Assembly (NCBI RefSeq): GCF_000719975.1
Contig: NZ_JOIJ01000010.1
Coordinates: 62,001 to 126,000 of the forward strand
Direction of reading: 5' to 3'
DNA length: 64,000 nucleotides
From: Prauserella rugosa
Lineage (GTDB): Bacteria; Actinomycetota; Actinomycetes; Mycobacteriales; Pseudonocardiaceae
Position numbers and translations under genes: made by a program. Shown here in pieces: positions 34,679-44,467 of this stretch; the first letter of the stretch is position 1; the number at the start of each line of letters is the position of its first letter. The notes beneath the pieces were generated by a model. The model saw only the letters and a program-made list of their open reading frames with translations, was not told where the DNA came from and searched no databases.

Positions 34679-34709
34679 GGGGCGGCACTCCGGTGTGGAG
34701 TGCCGCCCC
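34679..34709 (-). terminator. Hairpin downstream of groEL
   Basis: GGGGCGGCACTCC (34679-34691) and GGAGTGCCGCCCC (34697-34709) pair perfectly over 13 bp with a five-base loop, 23 bases beyond the groEL stop. U residues are lacking. It ends or protects the groES-groEL mRNA. Confidence 0.72.
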
Positions 34710-34732
34710 GTGTGCGGTGTCGACGAGAGACG

Positions 34733-36394
<1,662 letters not shown>

Positions 36395-36433
36395 TCATGC
36401 GGGGCCCGGGGCGTTGCGCATACGCGGGTCGTC

Positions 36434-36727
36434 TCAGTTGACGACGGCCAGCACGTCGCGGGCGGACAGGATCAGGTACTCCTCGCCGTTGTACGTGACC
36501 TCGGTGCCGCCGTACTTGGAGTAGATGACGACGTCGCCCTCGTTCACGTCCACGGGGACGCGGTTGCCCTTGTCGTCGACACGGCCCGGGCCGACGGCCA
36601 GAACCTTGCCCTCCTGGGGCTTTTCCTTAGCGGTGTCGGGGATGACGAGACCGGAAGCCGTCGTCTCCTCGGCCTCGCTCCTCTGGACAACGATCTTGTC
36701 CTCGAGCGGTTTGATGTTCACGCTCAC
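36434..36727 (-). CDS. groES: Co-chaperonin GroES
   Basis: 97 residues, standard length. [20 protein letters not shown] begins the fold, the mobile loop is around [21 protein letters not shown], and the roof and C-terminal strands are [20 protein letters not shown]. It caps GroEL during protein folding. GTG 36727 is preferred since GGAGG lies eight bases upstream; a further upstream start would hide that site inside the gene. A CIRCE operator (36834-36860) lies about 110 bases upstream, so HrcA repression under non-stress conditions is expected. Confidence 0.95.
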   Translation of the reverse strand: MSVNIKPLEDKIVVQRSEAEETTASGLVIPDTAKEKPQEGKVLAVGPGRVDDKGNRVPVDVNEGDVVIYSKYGGTEVTYNGEEYLILSARDVLAVVN

Positions 36728-36833
36728 CGGGTTGACCTCCACGGGTCGAGAGAAAGCGTTGGCAGGTACCTATTGGGTACGGCGCCTACCACCCCGCCGT
36801 CGCGGGTGCCGGGGCGTGTTGGGTGCCGTGTGA

Positions 36834-36860
36834 TTAGCACTCTAGCTATGGGAGTGCTAG
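36834..36860 (-). promoter_or_regulatory. CIRCE operator for HrcA
   Basis: TTAGCACTC (36834-36842), nine bases, and GAGTGCTAG (36852-36860) match the CIRCE consensus TTAGCACTC-N9-GAGTGCTAA except for the final base. It lies upstream of groES and overlaps the promoter described next. Confidence 0.93.
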
Positions 36861-36868
36861 CCGCGCAA
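36839..36868 (-). promoter_or_regulatory. Putative groES-groEL promoter overlapping CIRCE
   Basis: On the minus strand TTGCGC (complement of 36863-36868), an 18-base spacer and TAGAGT (complement of 36839-36844) give a plausible promoter in which CIRCE covers the spacer and -10 element, the usual geometry for HrcA repression. Confidence 0.55.
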
Positions 36869-36936
36869 GGAGGGGTATCGGGCCTGGTCATCGCACTGCG
36901 CACGGAACCAGCCGCGCGGGCCGTGCGTTGGCGGGC

Positions 36937-38175
36937 ATGAGGACCGAGCGAGCCTGGAAGGCCGCCGAACGGTACGACTTCCGTATCGCCGAGGCGGGCG
37001 ACGGCGCCCGGATCGCCTACGTGCGTCCCGCGCCGTCGAACGACACCCCGGTCGTGCTGTTGCCGGGAGGGCCGGGACTGGCGTCGGTGTTCGTCTACGA
37101 CCGGTTGCGGAAGCTCGCGGTCTCGCGTGGGCTCGACGTGCTGATGATGGAGCACCGCGGCATCGGACTGTCGCGTATGCACCGCGACGACCGGGAGCTC
37201 ACGGTGCCGGAGGTGACGGTCGAGGCGGCGGCCGACGACCTCGCCGTGGTGCTCGACCGAGAGGGCATCGATCGGGCCGTCGTCTACGGCACGTCCTACG
37301 GCTCGTACCTGGCGCAGCTGTTCGGGGTGCGGCATCCCGGCCGGGTCGCGGGGATGGTGCTCGACTCGCCGGTGCTGTCGGCGGCCGACCGGTTCACGGT
37401 CCGCGACCACCGGCGAGAACTGCTGCTGCACGGCCGAGGCCGCCTGCCCACGCTGGTCCGCGCGGTCCTGGCGGCCGGGCCCGGGACCGACGGGGCGGAC
37501 AGGGCCGAGGGGGCGGACGAGCCCGGCCGGGCCGATGACGTCGACAGCGTCGATGACGTGGGAAACGTCGTGCAGGTCGTGCACGAGTTCGCCGGACCCG
37601 AGACGCTCGAACGCCTCCTCGAGGCCCACCTTCACCGGCGGGCACGGCGCACATGGCGGTGGCTGGCCTCGCTCGGCGCAGGCGAACGCGAGGGCAGGAA
37701 CCGACCGTTCGTCGCCGAATTCGACCTGGTGGCAGGCATCACGCACGGCACACTCGGCTTCGGTGCCGCCCCGGACGGGCTTCCGCTCGATCCGCAGAAG
37801 GCGTTCGCCGCGGCCGCCGCGCACCCGGACGCTCCGCCGTTCCGCGGCGATCCGGTCGACCTGCCCGCAGCGTTGCCGACGTTCGGGTGGCCCACGGCGG
37901 TCGTGTCGGGTGGCCGCGATCTGCGCACTCCCCGGCCGATCGCCGACCGCGCGGTGTCACTGCTGCCCCACGCCACACTCGTCGACCTACCCGGCGTTGG
38001 GCACAGCGCGATGGACACCCACCAGCTCGCCGCGCTCCACGTCGCCCACCACGTCCGGCTCGGCGATCTCGACGGCCTGGCCCGGCGTTCGCGGCGCATC
38101 GAGGCCCTGCCCCGCAGGGGCCCGTCGGGCATACTCGGCCCGGCGATTCGCACCGCCGTCCGCCTCGCCCACTGA
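36937..38175 (+). CDS. Alpha/beta hydrolase, proline iminopeptidase-like
   Basis: About 412 residues. VVLLPGGPGLASVFVYDRL is the oxyanion/HGGPG-like segment, nucleophile Ser lies in VYGTSYGSYLAQLFG (about residue 116), the acid and His in VVSGGRDLRTPRPIADR and LPGVGHSAMDTHQLAA. The HGGPG/GxSYG combination is typical of the S33 (proline iminopeptidase) branch, although GGPG without the leading His weakens a peptidase claim. An acidic low-complexity insertion (GADRAEGADEPGRADDVDSVDD) lies in the lid region. ATG 36937 is chosen over TTG three codons upstream. It is divergent from groES and probably a single gene. Confidence 0.82.
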   Translation: MRTERAWKAAERYDFRIAEAGDGARIAYVRPAPSNDTPVVLLPGGPGLASVFVYDRLRKLAVSRGLDVLMMEHRGIGLSRMHRDDRELTVPEVTVEAAADDLAVVLDREGIDRAVVYGTSYGSYLAQLFGVRHPGRVAGMVLDSPVLSAADRFTVRDHRRELLLHGRGRLPTLVRAVLAAGPGTDGADRAEGADEPGRADDVDSVDDVGNVVQVVHEFAGPETLERLLEAHLHRRARRTWRWLASLGAGEREGRNRPFVAEFDLVAGITHGTLGFGAAPDGLPLDPQKAFAAAAAHPDAPPFRGDPVDLPAALPTFGWPTAVVSGGRDLRTPRPIADRAVSLLPHATLVDLPGVGHSAMDTHQLAALHVAHHVRLGDLDGLARRSRRIEALPRRGPSGILGPAIRTAVRLAH

Positions 38176-38272
38176 CCGCGGCCATCCCCCGCCTGTGCTC
38201 GCCTTCGCCAGGTGTCGGGGCCGGCGGTGTCGGTGAGGATCGTGTCGCAGGCCGCGCTGATGCGGCCCTGCA

Positions 38273-38316
38273 GGTCGGGCGGCGCAGGTCGGGGCGGCGC
38301 AGGTCGGGGCGGCGCA
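38273..38316. repeat. Three 14/15-bp tandem repeats
   Basis: GGTCGGGGCGGCGCA is repeated at 38287 and 38302, preceded by a copy lacking one G at 38273. It lies between convergent genes and is non-coding. Confidence 0.75.
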
Positions 38317-38372
38317 CCACCCGTACCTCGTTCGTGGGCACCGGAGCGAAGGGAACATTCGTCGCGTTCAAT

Positions 38373-38425
38373 GCGCCCGAGGGCCCCATGGGTGCGTTGA
38401 ACGCGACTATGGGGCCCTCGGGAGC
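38373..38425. repeat. Palindromic interspersed element, copy 1
   Basis: Arms GCGCCCGAGGGCCCCATG (from 38373) and CTATGGGGCCCTCGGGAGC (to 38425) fold into a long imperfect hairpin with the GCGTTGAACGC core at the tip. It ends three bases before the tsaD stop codon, between convergent genes. A second copy is at 51910-51963. CGCGTTCAATGCG just upstream is related to the tip. Confidence 0.85.
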
Positions 38426-38427
38426 CC

Positions 38428-39474
38428 TCAGACGAGGACGGTGTCGACGGGCAGACCCGGGTTGGCGGACAGGTCGAGCGCGCTCGGCTTGTGGCCGGCC
38501 GCCACGACGTGCGCACCAAGCGCGGCGATCATCGCACCGTTGTCCGTGCACAGCCGGGGTCGCGGGATGCGCAGCTCGATGCCCGCCTCGGCGCACCGCT
38601 CCTGCGCCAACGCCGACAGCCGCGAGTTCGCCGCCACCCCGCCGGACACGACGAGGGTGCCGATGCCTGCCTCGGTCGCGGCCCGCACGGCCTTGGCGGT
38701 CAGCACGTCGGCGACGGCCTCCTGGAACGACGCGGCCACATCGGCGACCGGCACCTGTTCGCCACGTGCCTGCGCGCCTTCGACCCAGCGGGCGACGGCG
38801 GTCTTCAACCCGGAGAACGAGAAGTCGAACTTGGCATCGCGCGGACCGGTCATGCCGCGGGGGAAGGCGATGGCGGCGGGATCGCCCTCCCGTGCCGCCT
38901 TGTCGATGGGCGGTCCGCCGGGGTACGGCAGGTCCAGCAGCCGGGCGACCTTGTCGTAGGCCTCCCCCGCCGCGTCGTCCACAGTGGAACCGATCTCGGT
39001 GATGGCGCCCGCGATGTCGTCGACCCGCAACAGCTGCGTGTGCCCGCCGGACACGAGCAGCGCCAGACACGGCGTCGGCAACGGCCCGTGCTGCAGCGTG
39101 TCGACCGCGATGTGGCCCGCCAGGTGATTGACGCCGTACAACGGGACGTCCAGCGCAGCGGCGTAGGCCTTCGCCGCCGACACCCCGACCAGCAGCGCGC
39201 CCGCGAGGCCAGGACCCGCCGTCACGGCGACGGCGTCCACATCGGACATCGACAGTCCCGCCGCGTCGAACGCGCGCCGGGTCGTCGGCACCATCGCCTC
39301 GAGGTGCGCGCGGCTGGCGATCTCGGGCACCACGCCGCCGAAGCGCGCGTGCTGGTCGACGCTGGAGGCGACCTCGTCGGCCAGCAGCTCCACCGTTCCG
39401 TCCTCGTGGGAGGCGACCAGGCCGACGCCGGTCTCGTCGCACGAGCTCTCGATGCCCATGATGATCTTCGGCAT
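38428..39474 (-). CDS. tsaD: tRNA t6A37 threonylcarbamoyltransferase TsaD
   Basis: 348 residues, normal length. It opens [18 protein letters not shown]; the metal-binding HLAGH motif ([11 protein letters not shown], about 110-118) and the ATP-binding segments [13 protein letters not shown] and [13 protein letters not shown] are intact. TsaD transfers the threonylcarbamoyl group to A37 of ANN-decoding tRNAs, working with TsaB and TsaE, which are also encoded in this window. It overlaps rimI by one base (TGATG), so it is in the tsaB-rimI-tsaD operon, as in mycobacteria (Rv3419c-Rv3421c). Confidence 0.95.
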   Translation of the reverse strand: MPKIIMGIESSCDETGVGLVASHEDGTVELLADEVASSVDQHARFGGVVPEIASRAHLEAMVPTTRRAFDAAGLSMSDVDAVAVTAGPGLAGALLVGVSAAKAYAAALDVPLYGVNHLAGHIAVDTLQHGPLPTPCLALLVSGGHTQLLRVDDIAGAITEIGSTVDDAAGEAYDKVARLLDLPYPGGPPIDKAAREGDPAAIAFPRGMTGPRDAKFDFSFSGLKTAVARWVEGAQARGEQVPVADVAASFQEAVADVLTAKAVRAATEAGIGTLVVSGGVAANSRLSALAQERCAEAGIELRIPRPRLCTDNGAMIAALGAHVVAAGHKPSALDLSANPGLPVDTVLV

Positions 39475-39980
39475 CAGTGGATGTCCTCCTGTGACCGGGT
39501 GGCCGCCGCGGGGCGGCTCATCGTGTAGGCGTCGGCGCCGGAGGGCTGGTAGTAGCCCCTGCGGACACCGAGACGTTCGAAACCGTGGGCCGCGTACATG
39601 GCCAGCGCGGGCTCGTTGTCGACCCGCACCTCGAGGAACACCGGAGCGGCGAGCTCGTCGGCCTTGGCCAGTACGGCACGCAGCAGCGCCTTGCCGATCC
39701 CGCGCCCCTGGTGCTGCGGCAGCACGCCGATGGTGTGCAGGCTCGTCTCGTGGTCGCCACGCTTGCCCATGATCGCCAGACCCGCGTAGCCGAGCACCTC
39801 CTCACCCTCGACGGCCACGAGGTAGTAGCCGCCGAGGTCGAGTTCGCTGTGGAAGGCGGCGGGCGGCCACGGGCTCTCGTCGGCGAACAGGACCTGCTCG
39901 ATCGCCGCGCACGCGCGCACGTGCCGCCGCCGCATCGGCTCAAGACGGACGGTCTCGGGCAGGCCGTCGACGGACGTCAC
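39474..39980 (-). CDS. rimI: Ribosomal protein alanine N-acetyltransferase RimI
   Basis: 168 residues, single GNAT domain: [40 protein letters not shown], the acetyl-CoA loop [21 protein letters not shown], then [31 protein letters not shown]. RimI acetylates the N-terminus of ribosomal protein S18, and others in actinobacteria. The GTG at 39980 overlaps the tsaB stop by four bases (GTGA), and its own stop overlaps tsaD by one, so the three are translated as a coupled set. Confidence 0.93.
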   Translation of the reverse strand: MTSVDGLPETVRLEPMRRRHVRACAAIEQVLFADESPWPPAAFHSELDLGGYYLVAVEGEEVLGYAGLAIMGKRGDHETSLHTIGVLPQHQGRGIGKALLRAVLAKADELAAPVFLEVRVDNEPALAMYAAHGFERLGVRRGYYQPSGADAYTMSRPAAATRSQEDIH

Positions 39981-40618
39981 GTGGTCACCCGTTTCCTCGC
40001 CGACGGCTCGGCCGCGTCGGGCCTGCGCAGGTAGAGCGGTGTGAGCGGGCCCGGTTCCGCGTCGGCGCGGATCGCCTCCGCCGCGACGGTGACGAGCCCC
40101 AGCGGGGTGGGTTGTTCGTGGTCGAGGAGCGTGGCTCCGGGCGACTCGGGCACGTCGGCGCGCGGGCCGACGTGCGGACCGTCGAGCCGCCGACCCCACT
40201 CGGAGTCCGCGGTCCCCGCGTCGTAGGTCGCCCAGTACACCTCGCGGCGGCGGGCGTCGGTGACGACGACGAGCGGTCCCGCGGCGGACGAGCCCGCCGC
40301 GATCGCGTCGAGCGTGCAGACGGGAAAGGCGGGCACGCCGAGGCTGTGTGCCAGCGCGGCGCCGGTGACGAGGCCCGCGCGCAGCCCGGTGTACGGGCCG
40401 GGGCCCGTGCCGACGACGACGGCCGCGACGTCGGCCAGGCTCGCCCCCGCCTCGCCGACGGCGTCGAGGACGTGCGGGGTCAGCAGCTCTCCGTGAGCCC
40501 GCGCGTCGACGGTCACGCGCGCGGCCACCTGCTCGGGCGCCTCCGCCGCGGACTCCGGCAACCGGACGAGCCCGGCGGTGACCGCGGGGGTGGCGGTGTC
40601 AAGGGCGAGAATCAACAC
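39977..40618 (-). CDS. tsaB: t6A biosynthesis protein TsaB
   Basis: 213 residues. LILALDTATPAVTAGLVRL and VVVGTGPGPYTGLRAGLVTGAALAHSLGVP are the TsaB/YeaZ signatures; the ASKHA fold is shared with TsaD but lacks the metal site. It is the scaffold that joins TsaD and TsaE for t6A37 synthesis. GTG 40618 has no good Shine-Dalgarno; TAGGCT ends six bases upstream, which fits leaderless initiation. It heads the operon tsaB-rimI-tsaD. Confidence 0.93.
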   Translation of the reverse strand: MLILALDTATPAVTAGLVRLPESAAEAPEQVAARVTVDARAHGELLTPHVLDAVGEAGASLADVAAVVVGTGPGPYTGLRAGLVTGAALAHSLGVPAFPVCTLDAIAAGSSAAGPLVVVTDARRREVYWATYDAGTADSEWGRRLDGPHVGPRADVPESPGATLLDHEQPTPLGLVTVAAEAIRADAEPGPLTPLYLRRPDAAEPSARKRVTT

Positions 40619-40650
40619 CCTTCGAGCCTACGACGGCCCGCAGGCGCAAC

Positions 40651-41382
40651 TCACCAGCCCGCTTCGGAGTCGCCGTCGGTCTCGTCCTCCGGGTTCCAGC
40701 TGAGCAACCGCACCTTGGCGACCGTGCGCAGATGCCTGCGCATCGCGGCGGCGGCGCGCTTGCCGTCGCGGAGGCTGATCGCGTCGAAGATGGCGATGTG
40801 CTGCGTGAGCGACCGGGCGGGGCGGCCCGGCTGGCGGAGCGATTCGTTGCGGCTCTCGGTGATCTGGTCGGCGATCGAGGACATGAACTCGGCGAGCAAC
40901 ACGCTGTGGGCGGCCTCGGTGACGGCGGCGTGGAACCGCCGGTCGCCCTCGACGCCGTGTTCCCCCTCCGCGACCTCCTGCCGCATGTGGTCGAGCGCGG
41001 CCTCGATGGCGTCGAGGTCGCTGGTGGTCCTGCGTTCGGCGGCGAGCTCGGCGAGCTTCGTCTCGATCGCCTCGCGGGCGTCGAGCACGTCCGGCAGACG
41101 CTTGCGCCGTTCGACGAGGTTCTCGACGGGTTCGGCGTCGAGCGTGTCGGCGACGAGGTACGTGCCGCCTCCGTGGCGCGCCTCGACGAGGCCCTGCACC
41201 TGCAGGACGACGATCGCCTGTTTGATCGACGTCCTGCTCACGCCGAGCCGCTGGGCCAGTTCCCGTTCGGCGGGGAGTTTGTCGCCGGCACCGAGGCCGG
41301 CGTCCGCGACGTACTCCCGCAGCCGGTCGATCACCTGCTCGTACAGCCGAGGACGGGCCATCGGCCGCAAAGCGTCACCCAC
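40651..41382 (-). CDS. matR: FadR-family GntR regulator (MatR-like)
   Basis: 243 residues. GntR winged helix: YEQVIDRLREYVADAGLGAGDKLPAERELAQRLGVSRTSIKQAIVVLQVQGLVEARHGGGTYL (about 13-75). The C-terminal FCD domain (LDAREAIETKLAELAAERRT, RRFHAAVTEAAHSVLLAEFM, HIAIFDAISLRDGKRAAAAM) carries His residues likely to bind a metal and an organic acid. It is divergent from the malonate carrier/ligase operon, and inverted repeats lie between them, so it probably controls those genes in response to malonate or a related dicarboxylate. MatR in rhizobia plays this role; the ligand is inferred. Confidence 0.85.
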   Translation of the reverse strand: MGDALRPMARPRLYEQVIDRLREYVADAGLGAGDKLPAERELAQRLGVSRTSIKQAIVVLQVQGLVEARHGGGTYLVADTLDAEPVENLVERRKRLPDVLDAREAIETKLAELAAERRTTSDLDAIEAALDHMRQEVAEGEHGVEGDRRFHAAVTEAAHSVLLAEFMSSIADQITESRNESLRQPGRPARSLTQHIAIFDAISLRDGKRAAAAMRRHLRTVAKVRLLSWNPEDETDGDSEAGW

Positions 41383-41450
41383 GGTCGACCCTTCCCCTCA
41401 CGCTGACCTGCACTCCTGCCGAAAGGCTAACAGCAGCCGCCGCAGCCAAA

Positions 41451-41536
41451 GTGGCTGAGCCACTCAGCCAATTCGTGCTTGACACCGCTGACCCGAGCCC
41501 CGCAAAGTGGTCCAGCCACTGGTCCTGTGGACCACT
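41451..41536. promoter_or_regulatory. Promoter and operator sites of the mat operon
   Basis: TTGACA (41479-41484), an 18-base spacer and CAAAGT (41503-41508) form a promoter reading toward matC. GTGGCTGAGCCAC (41451-41463) is a perfect palindrome just upstream. AGTGGTCCA (41506-41514) and TGGACCACT (41528-41536) form a perfect 9-base inverted pair overlapping the -10 and start region, with a third TGGTCC between. TGGTCCA/TGGACCA fits the TGGTnnnACCA sites of FCD-type GntR regulators. Confidence 0.68.
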
Positions 41537-41615
41537 GGGCGGCAGCAGTGCACTTTCGCCGGGGCACTTCGCCGGAAAAGTGCCACGACAGGGAGCCCAA
41601 CGACGGGAGATCCGC

Positions 41616-42965
41616 ATGTCCGCCGAACTCGTCTCGATCCTCGTACTGGCCGTGGTGTTCGTGATCGCCACGACGAGATCCATCAACATGGGGGCACTCG
41701 CCTTCGCGGCCGCGTTCGGCGTGGGAACACTCGCCGCGGACATGGACGCCGACGCGATCTTCGCGGGCTTTCCCGGCGACCTGTTCGTCGTGCTGGTCGG
41801 TGTCACCTATCTGTTCGCCATCGCCCGCGCCAACGGCACGACCGACTGGCTGGTGCACGCCGCGATCCGGCTCGTCGGCGGACGCCTGGCACTCATCCCG
41901 TGGGTGATGTTCGCCGTCACCGGCGTGCTCACGTCGATCGGCGCCGTCAGCCCTGCGGCCGTCGCGATCGTCGCGCCCATCGCGCTGAACTTCGCCAGGC
42001 AGTACGGCATCAGCCCGCTGCTGATGGGCGCGATGGTGGTCCACGGAGGACAGGCGGGCGGATTCTCGCCGATCAGCATCTACGGCACGATCGTCAACGG
42101 CATCGTGGCCCGCGAGGGCCTGCCCGGCAACGAACTCGTGCTCTTCCTGGCCAGCGTGGTCGTGAACCTCGTCGTGGCCGCGATCGTGTTCGTCGTCTGC
42201 GGCGGGCTCAAGCTCTCGCGTACCGCGGACCGTGTGCTGGCCATGGCGGGCACCGGCAGCTCCGCCGGCACGGACTCCGTGAACTCCACGGCCTCCACGG
42301 ACTCCACGGACTCCACGGACGCCGCCGCCACGGACTCCACGGCCTCGACCAACGCCGCCGCGCTACGGCTGACTCCGGCGCGCATCACCACGCTCGTCGG
42401 ACTCGTCGCCCTGGTCGTGGGCGCTCTCGTGCTGGAGCTCGACGTCGGGCTGTCGGCGATCACCCTGGCCGTGGTGCTCTCGGTCGTCTGGCCGGACACC
42501 AGCAAGAAGGCGATCGAGCACATCACGTGGCCGACCGTGCTGCTGATCTGCGGCATGCTCACCTACGTCGGCGTGCTCGAGGAGATGGGCACGATCGCCT
42601 ACGCGGGCAACGCCGTCTCGAGCGTCGGCGTTCCTCTACTGGCGGCCCTGCTGATCTGCTACATCGGTGCGATCGTGTCGGCGTTCGCCTCGTCGGTCGG
42701 CATCATGGGCGCGCTGATCCCGCTGGCCGTGCCATTCCTGGCCGAAGGCACGATCGGCCCGATCGGGATGATCGCCGCGCTCGCGGTGGCCTCGACCGTC
42801 GTCGACGTCAGCCCGTTCTCCACCAACGGCGCCCTCGTGCTCGCCAACGCCGAGGGCGCCGACCGGGACCGTTTCTTCCGGCAGCTCATGATCTACGGCG
42901 GCATCGTCGTCGCCGTGGCACCGCTGGCCTGCTGGCTGATACTCGTCGTACCGGGATTCGGTTGA
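41616..42965 (+). CDS. matC: Malonate/dicarboxylate carrier MatC
   Basis: 449 residues with about 11-12 membrane spans. It starts SAELVSILVLAVVFVIATTR, and has MGALAFAAAFGVGTLAADMD and GAVSPAAVAIVAPIALNFAR, typical of the MatC/SLC13-like family; repeated Ser/Pro-Ala-rich re-entrant segments (GGFSPISIYGTI and VVDVSPFSTNGALVL) resemble substrate-site hairpins of that fold. The central cytosolic loop (residues about 205-245) is a Ser/Thr/Asp low-complexity insertion. GGGAGA lies five bases before ATG 41616. It precedes matB in an operon controlled by the divergent GntR regulator, so malonate import is the likely role. Confidence 0.85.
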   Translation: MSAELVSILVLAVVFVIATTRSINMGALAFAAAFGVGTLAADMDADAIFAGFPGDLFVVLVGVTYLFAIARANGTTDWLVHAAIRLVGGRLALIPWVMFAVTGVLTSIGAVSPAAVAIVAPIALNFARQYGISPLLMGAMVVHGGQAGGFSPISIYGTIVNGIVAREGLPGNELVLFLASVVVNLVVAAIVFVVCGGLKLSRTADRVLAMAGTGSSAGTDSVNSTASTDSTDSTDAAATDSTASTNAAALRLTPARITTLVGLVALVVGALVLELDVGLSAITLAVVLSVVWPDTSKKAIEHITWPTVLLICGMLTYVGVLEEMGTIAYAGNAVSSVGVPLLAALLICYIGAIVSAFASSVGIMGALIPLAVPFLAEGTIGPIGMIAALAVASTVVDVSPFSTNGALVLANAEGADRDRFFRQLMIYGGIVVAVAPLACWLILVVPGFG

Positions 42966-43015
42966 TGCCCCCGGTACGCCGAGCCAGTGCACCACCGTCG
43001 TTCGAAGGAGTTCGC

Positions 43016-44467
43016 GTGACCGCACCGTTGTTCCCGTCCCTGGCAGCACCGACCGACGACACCGCGGTGCGATTCGGCGACCGGACGCTGACCTACCGCG
43101 AGCTCGCCCACATCGCCGGCGGCATCGCCGCGCGGCTCCGCGACTGCCGCAGGGTCGCGGTGTGGGCGACCCCGACCCTCGAGACGGCGCTCGGTGCCGT
43201 CGGCGCGCTGCTGGCCGGCGTCCCCGCGGTGCCGATCAACCCGAAGATCGGGGAACGCGAGCTCGCCCACATCGTCTCCGACAGCACCCCCGACGCCGTG
43301 CTGGCCGCTCCCGGCGACGACCTGCCGGGCGAGCTCGCGAACCTGCCGCGTATCGACCTTCCCGGCGAGTCGTCCACATCGGACCGTCCGGCCGAGCCGG
43401 ACGCCGAAGCACCGGCACTGATCGTCTACACCTCCGGAACCACGGGCGCCCCGAAAGGGGTGGTCCTGCCTCGCCGCGCGATCGCGTCCACACTGGACGC
43501 ATTGGAGGACGCGTGGCAGTGGACGTCGGCCGACACCGTCGTGCACGGCCTGCCGCTGTTCCACGTGCACGGGCTGATCCTGGGCATCCTCGGGCCGTTG
43601 CGGCGCGGCGGAACGGCCTGGCACCTCGGGAAGTTCTCCCTCGACGCGCTGACCGACGCCCTGGCAGGCGGCGGCACGATGATGTTCGGCGTTCCGACGA
43701 TGTACCACCGGATCGCCGAGGAGGTCGGCAGCCGACCCGCTCTGGCCGAGGCGCTGCGGGCCGCCCGGCTGCTCGTCTCCGGATCGGCCGCGCTGCCGGT
43801 GCACGACCAGGAACGGATCTTCTCCGCGACCGGGCAGCGGGTCGTCGAACGCTACGGCATGACCGAGACGCTCATGAACACCAGCGTGCGCGCCGACGGT
43901 GAGCGCAAACCGGGCACGGTCGGCCTGCCACTGGGTGGGGTGGAACTGCGGATCGTCGACGAGTCGGGTACGCCGATCGAGACGTGGGACGGCGAGACCG
44001 TCGGCGAGGTCCAGGTGCGCGGAACCAATCTGTTCACCGAGTACCTCAACCGGCCCGACGCGACCGCCGAGGCCTTCGCCGCCGACGACGCGGGCGGTGA
44101 CCGCTGGTTCCGCACGGGCGACATGGCCGTCCGCGACGGCGACGGCTACGTGAAGATCGTGGGGCGCAAGGGAACCGACATCATCAAGTCCGGCGGATAC
44201 AAGATCGGCGCGGGCGAGATCGAGAACGCGCTCCTGGAGCATCCGGGTGTGGCGGAGGCCGCGGTGACCGGTGAACCCGACGACGACCTCGGTGAGCGGA
44301 TCGTCGCGTGGGTCGTGCCTGCGGGCGAGCGGCCCGGCGACGCCGAACTCGTCGACCACGTCGCCCGGCTGCTCACGCCGCACAAGCGACCGCGTGTGGT
44401 CCGGTTCCTGGATGCGTTGCCGCGCAACGACATGGGCAAGATCATGAAACGGTCGCTCCATGCCTGA
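43016..44467 (+). CDS. matB: Malonyl-CoA synthetase MatB
   Basis: 483 residues, normal for MatB. AMP-binding motifs: YTSGTTGAPKGVVLPRRAI (A3), YGMTETLMNTSVRADGERKPGTVG (A5-A6), WFRTGDMAVRDGDGYVKIVGRKGTDIIKSGGYKIGAGEIE (A7-A8), and the C-terminal Lys in PRNDMGKIMKRSLHA. It ligates malonate (and often methylmalonate) to CoA, giving extender units or a decarboxylation substrate. GTG 43016 has AAGGAG five bases upstream; an ATG overlapping the matC stop is the less likely alternative. The next gene overlaps its end by eight bases. Confidence 0.92.
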   Translation: MTAPLFPSLAAPTDDTAVRFGDRTLTYRELAHIAGGIAARLRDCRRVAVWATPTLETALGAVGALLAGVPAVPINPKIGERELAHIVSDSTPDAVLAAPGDDLPGELANLPRIDLPGESSTSDRPAEPDAEAPALIVYTSGTTGAPKGVVLPRRAIASTLDALEDAWQWTSADTVVHGLPLFHVHGLILGILGPLRRGGTAWHLGKFSLDALTDALAGGGTMMFGVPTMYHRIAEEVGSRPALAEALRAARLLVSGSAALPVHDQERIFSATGQRVVERYGMTETLMNTSVRADGERKPGTVGLPLGGVELRIVDESGTPIETWDGETVGEVQVRGTNLFTEYLNRPDATAEAFAADDAGGDRWFRTGDMAVRDGDGYVKIVGRKGTDIIKSGGYKIGAGEIENALLEHPGVAEAAVTGEPDDDLGERIVAWVVPAGERPGDAELVDHVARLLTPHKRPRVVRFLDALPRNDMGKIMKRSLHA

